Source of the DNA: Streptosporangiaceae bacterium
Lineage (GTDB): Bacteria > Actinomycetota > Actinomycetes > Streptosporangiales > Streptosporangiaceae
Length of the DNA: 11,397 bases
Assembly: GCA_030039095.1 (NCBI GenBank)
Contig: JASHQP010000211.1
Span: 1-11,397 of the forward strand
Reading direction: 5' to 3'
Shown here: piece after piece, positions 6,981 to 11,397 of the stretch
How the letters are laid out: every line of letters starts with the position of its first letter
How positions within the stretch are numbered: the first letter of the stretch is position 1
Translations under genes and position numbers: made by a program
The notes under the pieces: generated by a model
What the model was told of the DNA's origin: nothing
Databases searched by the model: none
Seen by the model: only the letters and a program-made list of their open reading frames with translations

Positions 6981-7613
6981 TCACCGGGCCGGCAGCGCCT
7001 TGATGTCCAGTGGCCCGCGGCTGCGCCCGGCGGCGAGCGCAGACGCGATCTCGGCCGCCACCACCTGTGGCTCAGTCCGCAGCCGCCTGGGCGGGAAATG
7101 CAGGACGATCCCGCGTTGCACGCCATCCGCCACTATGGCCCGAACCGCGCCAAGGTCCCTCATCCCACGGACGGCGTCCGCCACCGCACGCACGGCTGGC
7201 ACGTAGCAGACCTGGCCATCAGGGAAGATCATGCGCGGCATTCTCGACGTGCGGCTCAGCTGGACGAAGCCGATGTCACGGCGCCGTCGCGGCTCCGGGA
7301 CCAGCACGTTCACTATCGACGTCCTCGGCACCCGGATGCGATGCCAGCCCAGTGCCGCCGGTCCGGTAATGACGCTTCCAGATCCTGCGTAGAGGATCGC
7401 GGCCACCTGTCGCTGCGCAGTGGTGACGGCGCCACTTGCGGAGAGATACACGCCAGGAAGCAGCGCCTGCCAAGGTCCACCTGCCCGGAGCCTGTGCCGT
7501 AGGGCGGCGTCACTCATCCCGCAGTCTTTGGTCTGGCTGCGGGTGATGACACCCTTCTGGCGCTCCAGTAACTCCGCTACTGCGTCCCGGTCGAAAGAAG
7601 CCTGAGTTCCCAT
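6981..7613 (-). CDS. AbiEi-like (type IV antitoxin family) HTH protein, orphan and short
   Basis: About 210 residues, resembling the actinobacterial AbiEi-like antitoxin-domain proteins. An N-terminal winged-helix-like segment (about 9-45, AVAELLERQKGVITRSQ..LRHRLRAGG) is followed by the typical WQALLPGVYLSASGAVTTAQR and a strand-rich middle (SVITGPAALGWHRI..VNVLVPEPRRRRDIGFVQLSR). Many relatives are near 300 aa and carry a C-terminal DUF559/Vsr-like nuclease fold. This protein stops before it, with an ending (FPPRRLRTEPQ..DIKALPAR) that I do not recognise, so it may be truncated. No AbiEii nucleotidyltransferase toxin lies on either side. ATG 7613 fits the family start; ATG 7658 would add 15 residues. 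No ribosome binding site is clear. Base composition appears a little less GC-rich than in its neighbours, which would fit acquisition. The role could be DNA binding or autoregulation, but this is inference. Confidence 0.7.
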   Translation of the reverse strand: MGTQASFDRDAVAELLERQKGVITRSQTKDCGMSDAALRHRLRAGGPWQALLPGVYLSASGAVTTAQRQVAAILYAGSGSVITGPAALGWHRIRVPRTSIVNVLVPEPRRRRDIGFVQLSRTSRMPRMIFPDGQVCYVPAVRAVADAVRGMRDLGAVRAIVADGVQRGIVLHFPPRRLRTEPQVVAAEIASALAAGRSRGPLDIKALPAR

Positions 7614-7668
7614 GCGTGGCACTGTCGCACGCCAATCCGACAATCTGGCCACCTGCATGCCGCCGGGC

Positions 7669-7724
7669 TAGTGTCGCCGGCCCGCCGCTGTGGTCCTAGC
7701 AGCAGCAACGGGCCGGCGACACTA
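7669..7724. repeat. Perfect 16-bp inverted repeat with 24-nt loop between divergent genes
   Basis: TAGTGTCGCCGGCCCG (7669-7684) is the exact reverse complement of CGGGCCGGCGACACTA (7709-7724). The arms are separated by 24 nt containing AGCAGCAGCAA. The structure lies in the 184-nt gap between the divergent AbiEi-like and nei2 genes, so it is not placed as a terminator. It could be a dimeric or cooperative operator, a stem-loop in a leader transcript, or a small palindromic mobile or REP-like element. No target-site duplication is evident to me: the flanks are GGGC on the left and ACGG on the right. Confidence 0.85.
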
Positions 7725-7748
7725 ACGGCTGACCCTGAGGTCCGGGTC

Positions 7749-7786
7749 GCTGTCGGCCGCCGGTGCGGCTGTCGGCCGCCGGTGCG
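7749..7786. repeat. Perfect 19-bp tandem duplication just upstream of nei2
   Basis: GCTGTCGGCCGCCGGTGCG occurs twice head to tail (7749-7767 and 7768-7786), ending 11 nt before the nei2 ATG. It lies in the region that must hold the nei2 promoter or leader. It may be a recent slippage duplication or a doubled binding site. No clear -10 element or Shine-Dalgarno is visible between the repeat and the ATG, so a leaderless start is possible. Confidence 0.85.
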
Positions 7787-7797
7787 ATGCTTACGGC

Positions 7798-8574
7798 ATG
7801 CCCGAGGGGGATGTGGTCTGGCGCACCGCGCGCCAGCTCGACGAGGCGCTGACCGGGCGCGTGCTGACCCGCAGCGACTTCCGGGTGCCGCGGTTCGCCA
7901 CGACCGACCTGGCCGGACGGACGGTGACAGGGACCGTCTCCCGCGGAAAGCACCTGCTCACTCGCGTGGACAACGGGGTCACCGTGCACACGCACCTGCG
8001 CATGGACGGCTCGTGGCGGATCCGGCCGGCCGGTGACTACCTGTCGCGCGATCACCGGATCCGGCTCGTTCTCGGCAACGACGAGCGGCAGGCGCTCGGA
8101 TACCTGCTCGGGATCGTCGAGGTGGTCCCGACCGGCAGCGAAGAGCGCGTCGTCGGCCACCTCGGCCCAGATCTGCTGGGCCCGGACTGGGACGCGGCCG
8201 AGGCCGTGCGGCGCCTGCAGGGCGATCCGGCACGGCCGGTGGGTGAGGCGCTTCTCGACCAGCGGAACCTGGCCGGCCTGGGCACCTGGTTTGCGGCGGA
8301 GGTGCTGTTCCTGCGCGGCGTCGATCCCTGGCGCCGGGTCGGCGATGTCGAAGACCTGCACGCTCTCGTGGACCTCGGGCACCGGCTGCTCGACGAGAAC
8401 AAGGCGCGGACCGGTCACGCATCCACCGGGGACACCAGACGCGGGCAGGAGAGCTGGGTGTACGGGCGGGCCGGCCGGCCCTGCCGACGCTGCGGGACCA
8501 TCGTCCGGCGAGGCGAGCAGGGTCCCGCGGGTCAGGAACGGCTCAGGTTCTGGTGCCCGGACTGCCAGGAATGA
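7798..8574 (+). CDS. nei2: Nei2-type endonuclease VIII / Fpg-Nei family DNA glycosylase
   Basis: Bifunctional DNA glycosylase/AP lyase of the Fpg/Nei family, acting on oxidised bases in base excision repair. At 258 aa it is closest in style to mycobacterial Nei2 (Rv3297, about 255 aa). The N-terminus MPEGD supplies the catalytic Pro2 and Glu3. Lys51 in SRGKHLLTR matches the conserved lysine, and HTHLRMDGSW is at 64-73. The helix-two-turn-helix segment LLDQRNLAGLGTWFAAEVLF is at 152-171. The C-terminal zinc finger has Cys229, Cys232, Cys253 and Cys256. The conserved N-terminus fixes the start at ATG 7798, although no Shine-Dalgarno precedes it. The gene is single, divergent from the AbiEi-like gene and convergent with the ABC permease. 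All key residues are present, so activity is expected. Confidence 0.95.
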   Translation: MPEGDVVWRTARQLDEALTGRVLTRSDFRVPRFATTDLAGRTVTGTVSRGKHLLTRVDNGVTVHTHLRMDGSWRIRPAGDYLSRDHRIRLVLGNDERQALGYLLGIVEVVPTGSEERVVGHLGPDLLGPDWDAAEAVRRLQGDPARPVGEALLDQRNLAGLGTWFAAEVLFLRGVDPWRRVGDVEDLHALVDLGHRLLDENKARTGHASTGDTRRGQESWVYGRAGRPCRRCGTIVRRGEQGPAGQERLRFWCPDCQE

Positions 8575-8652
8575 CCGCCCAGCTAACGGGCTTTGGAGCG
8601 CCCAGGACGTGCCGTAGGCCTGGAAGGCGTCGCGGAGGTTGACACCTGAAAC

Positions 8653-8687
8653 CCCTAACCCGGACGAGGTCCTCGTCCGGGTTAGGG
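8653..8687. terminator. Bidirectional hairpin terminator between nei2 and ABC permease
   Basis: CCCTAACCCGGACGAGG (8653-8669) and CCTCGTCCGGGTTAGGG (8671-8687) are perfect 17-bp complementary arms around one base, an almost complete palindrome. It lies between the convergent ends of nei2 (8574) and the permease (8712). No T-tract follows on either strand, as is common for actinobacterial terminators. The position and very stable stem favour a two-way terminator. A palindromic protein-binding site is the alternative. The 78 nt between nei2 and the hairpin hold no gene I recognise. Confidence 0.7.
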
Positions 8688-8711
8688 ACCGGCACGACAA
8701 CGCTCCGTCCG

Positions 8712-9569
8712 CTAGGCGTCGCGGCGGCGGAACAGGACCAGCCCGCCGATCAGCGCCACAGCCGCGTAGCCGCAGAACAGGGTGAACCCGGTCCACGGAC
8801 TGAGCATGTTCGGTGCGGACGCGTTCTGCCAGATCGCGCTGCCCGCGTTGAACGGCAGCCACTTGTCGATGTGGTCGGCCCAGTTCTCCGGCAGGAAGCC
8901 GGTGAGCGCGAACAGCACGAACAGCAGCGCGATCGAGGCCGTGATCGCCCCGGCGGTGTGCCGCAGCAGGGCTCCCAGGCCGAACGAGAGCAGCCCGCAG
9001 ACCGCGAGGAACAGGCCGCCGCCGACCACGGCTCGCAGCACGCCGGGCTGGCCGAGCGTGGAGTTGATGTGCTGCGTGGACAGGATGGCCTGCCCGAGGA
9101 AGTAGCTCGCGAACGACGTCACCAGCCCGGTGACCAGGCCCACCGTGCCGAACACCGCGGCCTTGGCGCCGAGCCAGACGCCGCGCCGCGGCATGACCGA
9201 CAGCGAGCTGCGGATCATCCCGGTCGAGTACTCGGACGTGATCGTGATCGCGCCCAGAACGGCGATCACCAGCTGGCCGAGGATAAGCCCGAACAGGCTC
9301 ACCTCGGTCGCCTGCCCGATCTCGGTGGCCCGCTGGGCGTGCTGGACGCTGACCGGCAGCTGGCTGAAGTGCTGTGCCTTGCCGAAGCAGAACAGCGCGC
9401 CGATCCCGATCGTGATCATGGCGAGCGCGATCAGCGACCAGTACGTGGACCGGACCGACCAGATCTTCGTGAGCTCCGACCGCAACGTCCCGCGCAGTCC
9501 TGCCCGCCCCCGCGCGGCAGGCAGCCCGGCGTGCGCGCCGTGGCCGGCCCGTGCCAGTGTCGTCGTCAT
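8712..9569 (-). CDS. ABC-2 type transporter permease
   Basis: 285-residue integral membrane protein, permease subunit of an ABC-2 type exporter encoded directly after its ATPase. The start ATG 9569 lies one base after the ATPase stop, with GAGGTGG upstream. The longer frame to 9641 is only overlap with the ATPase gene. After a cytoplasmic N-terminus (about 1-40, containing LRGTLRSELTKIWSVRSTYW, a typical ABC-2 opening) there are six likely membrane helices at about 43-63, 90-112, 134-160, 178-202, 205-227 and 258-281. The C-terminus is RRRDA. SEYSTGMIRSSL (112-123) is the conserved segment after helix 2. The substrate is unknown; such pairs export drugs, peptides or lipids. The frame is intact, in contrast to its partner, whose nucleotide-binding domain lacks its centre. 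Confidence 0.9.
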   Translation of the reverse strand: MTTTLARAGHGAHAGLPAARGRAGLRGTLRSELTKIWSVRSTYWSLIALAMITIGIGALFCFGKAQHFSQLPVSVQHAQRATEIGQATEVSLFGLILGQLVIAVLGAITITSEYSTGMIRSSLSVMPRRGVWLGAKAAVFGTVGLVTGLVTSFASYFLGQAILSTQHINSTLGQPGVLRAVVGGGLFLAVCGLLSFGLGALLRHTAGAITASIALLFVLFALTGFLPENWADHIDKWLPFNAGSAIWQNASAPNMLSPWTGFTLFCGYAAVALIGGLVLFRRRDA

Positions 9570-9570
9570 C

Positions 9571-10125
9571 TCAGGCCACCTCCCGTGCCGTCGCGGGCTG
9601 CAGGCCTGGCTCGCCGGGCACGCCCGCATGGAACTGCACACTGTTCGCGGTCAGCTCCATGAACGCCTGCTCCAGCGATGCCTGGGCGGGCGCGAGCTCG
9701 TGCAGCCGGACCCCGTTGTCGAACGCCAGGTCCCCGACCTGCCGCACGTCCAGCCCCAGCACGGTCATCAGGCCGTTGCCCTCCTCGCGCACCGTGCCCC
9801 CGGCCGTGCCGACCGCTGCGGCCAGCGCGGACGCCTGGAGCGTCCGCACGCTGTGGGCGCTGCGGCCGCCGTGCACGGCCTTGGCGTCCAGCAGCGCACC
9901 GACCTCGCGCATCGGATAGGCCGCCTGGCCGAACGGCTTGCCGTTGACGGTCACCGAGCCCGCGCTGGGCCGGTCCAGGCCGAGGATCAGCCGCATCGTG
10001 GTGGTCTTGCCTGCCCCGTTCGGGCCGAGAAACCCGGTGATCTTTCCCGGCTCGACGGTGAACGACAGGCTGTCAACGGCGACCGTCTCGCCGTATCGCT
10101 TGGTCAGGCCCCGTGCCTCGATCAT
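9571..10125 (-). CDS. ABC transporter ATP-binding protein with large internal in-frame deletion
   Basis: The gene starts at ATG 10125 (MIEARGLTKRYGE) with GGGA-rich purines upstream and encodes 184 residues, whereas this subfamily is usually about 300. Residues 1-91 are a normal N-terminal half: Walker A GPNGAGKTT at 34-42, then a run through PSAGSVTVNGKPF and MREVGALLDAKAVHGGRSAH. From about residue 92 the sequence is the usual C-terminal accessory domain (SVRTLQASALAAAVG.., LHELAPAQASLEQAFMELT). Between them some 110-130 residues are absent. They include the ABC signature, Walker B with its catalytic glutamate, the D-loop and the H-loop. The junction is at roughly 9850-9855 and is in frame with no stop. 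ATP hydrolysis is therefore not expected. This could be a decaying gene, an assembly deletion, or a reduced protein that needs another ATPase. The downstream permease is complete. Confidence 0.85.
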   Translation of the reverse strand: MIEARGLTKRYGETVAVDSLSFTVEPGKITGFLGPNGAGKTTTMRLILGLDRPSAGSVTVNGKPFGQAAYPMREVGALLDAKAVHGGRSAHSVRTLQASALAAAVGTAGGTVREEGNGLMTVLGLDVRQVGDLAFDNGVRLHELAPAQASLEQAFMELTANSVQFHAGVPGEPGLQPATAREVA

Positions 10126-10382
10126 GTCCCCATTCCCTTCCGCCGGCCGCCGATCGGGTTCCCCGAGGCCAGCCCCATCAGTCTGGCCGTGCTGGCCCCC
10201 GGATCGCGTCGCCCACGGGGCTGATTCCGGTGCGACCCCAGTCGGATCTCCGGCCCATCGCCGACTACGCCCGCAAGCGGAAATCGGCCGGCTGGACTCA
10301 GCAATCGGGCACGAGGTGGCGTGGTCGGTTTCGCGAACGAGGTATCGACACCAGTGCGCCGCCCGGGAGCCTGAAAGCGCGC
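10126..10382. other. Gap upstream of ABC pair; no recognisable gene
   Basis: This stretch separates the ABC ATPase start from the recognisable part of the beta-propeller remnant. A plus-strand frame is open through it from 10113, but its translation (Arg/Pro/Ser-rich) matches nothing I know. Minus-strand frames here look like shadows. It must contain the promoter of the ABC pair, but I see no clear -10/-35. It may include decayed sequence belonging to the lost 5' part of the propeller gene. Confidence 0.4.
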
Positions 10383-10748
10383 GGCCGCGTCGTGGCCACC
10401 AACGGCGAGTTCGGCCCGTCGACCATCGTCGGGGGCATGACCGTCTCCCCGGACGGCAAGGCCGCATACTTCGCCACGTTCCGGGACGTCAACGACAAGC
10501 CGGTCTGGACCAGCTGGCAGCTGCGGACCTTCGACCTGGCCACCGGGCGTACCCGCCAGCTGCGCAACATCGCAGGCACCGAGGGCCCCCCGGGCCCCGT
10601 CACGTTCGATCCGACGGGCAGCTACATGCTGATCCAGCACGTCACCCGCGCCGTGCTGGGCACCAGCCTGATCCGGCTCGACCTCGCGACCGGCCAGGGC
10701 TCATCGCCGGATGTGAGCTGGACCGTCGACCCGGAGATCGCCTGGTAG
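10383..10748 (+). pseudogene. C-terminal remnant of a beta-propeller (WD40-like/YVTN-type) protein
   Basis: About 121 residues ending at TAG 10746-10748, with the look of the final blades of an actinomycete beta-propeller protein. Blade-like pieces are MTVSPDGKAAYFATFRD, then WQLRTFDLATGRTRQLRNI, VTFDPTGSYMLIQHV and SLIRLDLATGQ. The end VDPEIAW is the type of closing seen in such proteins (..EIAW). Full-length relatives usually have several hundred residues, often with an N-terminal membrane or secretion segment. Here the open frame continues upstream to 10113 without recognisable homology, and there is no ribosome binding site or signal peptide. I therefore read it as a 5'-truncated remnant. 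The alternative is a short expressed protein starting at GTG 10392 or ATG 10437. It converges with the HAD gene, 10 nt away. Confidence 0.6.
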
Positions 10749-10758
10749 CCAGGCCCGG

Positions 10759-11397
10759 CTATCCGGGGAAGCGGAGGCTGCCGACGGCGTGCGCCACGCT
10801 GTCGGCGGCCACCGCGCCTCCCGACCAGGCCGCGGCGCACAGCGCCCGCAGCCCGTCGATGGCCGCACCCCCGCCCGCGAGTTCCAGCCGGTCCGCCTGC
10901 CCATCTCGAGTTGCCTGAACGGGACGCCGCCGCGCGGTCCAGCCACCGCACCGGAACTCCTGTCCGGTGGCGGTCACCGCCGGGTGCGGTTCGAGCAGGC
11001 CGGACAGGTCATGGGCCAGGTAGTCCGGCCGCTGGTCCGGCGGCGCGAGCACCGCGTCGGCCGGCCTGGACACGCCGGTGAGCACGAGCAGGCTGTCCGC
11101 CCCGACCCGGCAGGCGCCCTCGATGTCGGTGTCCAGCCGGTCGCCGACGACCAGAGGCCGCTCGGCGCCGGTCCGGGCCACGCTCTCGGCGTGCAGCGGC
11201 GCCTCGGGCTTGCCGGCCACGACCGGCTTCGTCCCGGTCGCGGTCTCGATCACCTGCACCAGCGACCCGTTGCCCGGCTGCAGGCCCCGCCCGGTGGGCA
11301 GGGTCGGGTCGGCGTTCGAGGCCACGAACCAGGCCCCGGCGCGCACCGCGAGCGCGCCCTCGGCCAGCAGCCCGTAGTCCACGCCCGGGGCGTAGCC
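10759..11397 (-). CDS. HAD-IIA family hydrolase (NagD/PGP-like), 5' end outside window
   Basis: C-terminal 212 residues of a HAD superfamily subclass IIA phosphatase, with the N-terminal part (including the nucleophile Asp motif) beyond the right edge. The frame is open to 11397, so the internal GTG at 11382 is not taken as the start. Visible motifs: WFVASNADPTLP.. (cap/core substrate region), the motif III lysine in VVAGKPEAPLH, and the motif IV acidic residues in LVVGDRLDTDIEGA, followed by DSLLVLTGVS. After LLEPHPAV comes an actinobacterial C-terminal extension (RCGGWTARR..LELAGGG..IDGLRALCAAAW). Such enzymes dephosphorylate small phosphate esters; the exact substrate is not predictable. 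In M. tuberculosis the homologue (Rv1692) lies one gene from tlyA. Here 4.3 kb of other genes separate them. Confidence 0.93.
   Translation of the reverse strand, partial: GYAPGVDYGLLAEGALAVRAGAWFVASNADPTLPTGRGLQPGNGSLVQVIETATGTKPVVAGKPEAPLHAESVARTGAERPLVVGDRLDTDIEGACRVGADSLLVLTGVSRPADAVLAPPDQRPDYLAHDLSGLLEPHPAVTATGQEFRCGGWTARRRPVQATRDGQADRLELAGGGAAIDGLRALCAAAWSGGAVAADSVAHAVGSLRFPG

Noticed and set aside
7669..7724. Insertion sequence ends
   Set aside because: There is only a 24-nt loop between the arms, no transposase frame and no flanking target duplication.
7749..7786. Start of a CRISPR-like array
   Set aside because: Two units directly adjacent without spacers and no cas genes; it is a simple tandem duplication.
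7696..8862. 388-codon minus-strand open frame across nei2
   Set aside because: It runs antisense to an intact nei2 and ends inside the permease gene; composition is shadow-like. The short stretch around 8580-8650 in this frame looks slightly protein-like but I cannot assign it.
10122..10640. Minus-strand open frame over the beta-propeller remnant
   Set aside because: No domain, and the plus strand has clear SPDG/DLATG propeller repeats in the same bases.

Overview
The window is about 11.4 kb of very GC-rich DNA with the gene content of an actinomycete (Actinomycetota). The order tlyA - nadK - recN - steA - steB is a conserved actinobacterial block, known in Mycobacterium tuberculosis as Rv1694-Rv1698 and also found in Streptomyces and Corynebacterium. 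Protein style (Ala/Gly/Asp/Arg-rich), the nei2-type glycosylase and the lone AbiEi-like protein all fit an actinomycete, perhaps of the Streptosporangiales/Thermomonosporaceae type. I cannot fix the genus from the sequence alone.

Left part (1-6442, all on the minus strand): a tightly packed transcription unit. Read in its own direction, it runs: acidic small protein (6442-6026), tlyA rRNA 2'-O-methyltransferase (16-nt gap), nadK NAD kinase (ATGA overlap), recN DNA-repair ATPase (8-nt overlap), a 102-nt gap holding a small inverted repeat, steA, steB (1-nt overlap), and the first codons of another gene leaving the window (ATGA overlap). The unit combines ribosome modification, NADP supply, double-strand break repair and a cell-envelope/cell-separation pair. 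These genes are neighbours by conserved synteny rather than members of one pathway.

Right part (6443-10758): a mosaic that separates the tlyA unit from the HAD-IIA phosphatase gene at the right edge (10759 to the end), which in M. tuberculosis lies almost next to tlyA. It holds a plus-strand SCP2 sterol-carrier-like gene, a minus-strand orphan AbiEi-like protein without a toxin partner, a plus-strand nei2-type DNA glycosylase, a minus-strand ABC-2 exporter pair and a plus-strand remnant of a beta-propeller protein. The strands alternate and the convergent gene ends are only 10-12 nt apart. The intergenic gaps contain a perfect 16-bp inverted repeat, a perfect 19-bp tandem duplication and a perfect 17-bp-arm palindrome.

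The most notable anomaly is the ABC transporter ATPase (9571-10125). It is only 184 residues long: Walker A is intact, but the reading frame passes straight from just after the first part of the nucleotide-binding domain to the usual C-terminal domain. The ABC signature, Walker B, D-loop and H-loop are missing, while the downstream permease looks complete. I did not find a clearly new multi-gene defence or biosynthetic system. The candidates worth following are the deleted ATPase, the orphan AbiEi-like protein and the repeat structures around it.
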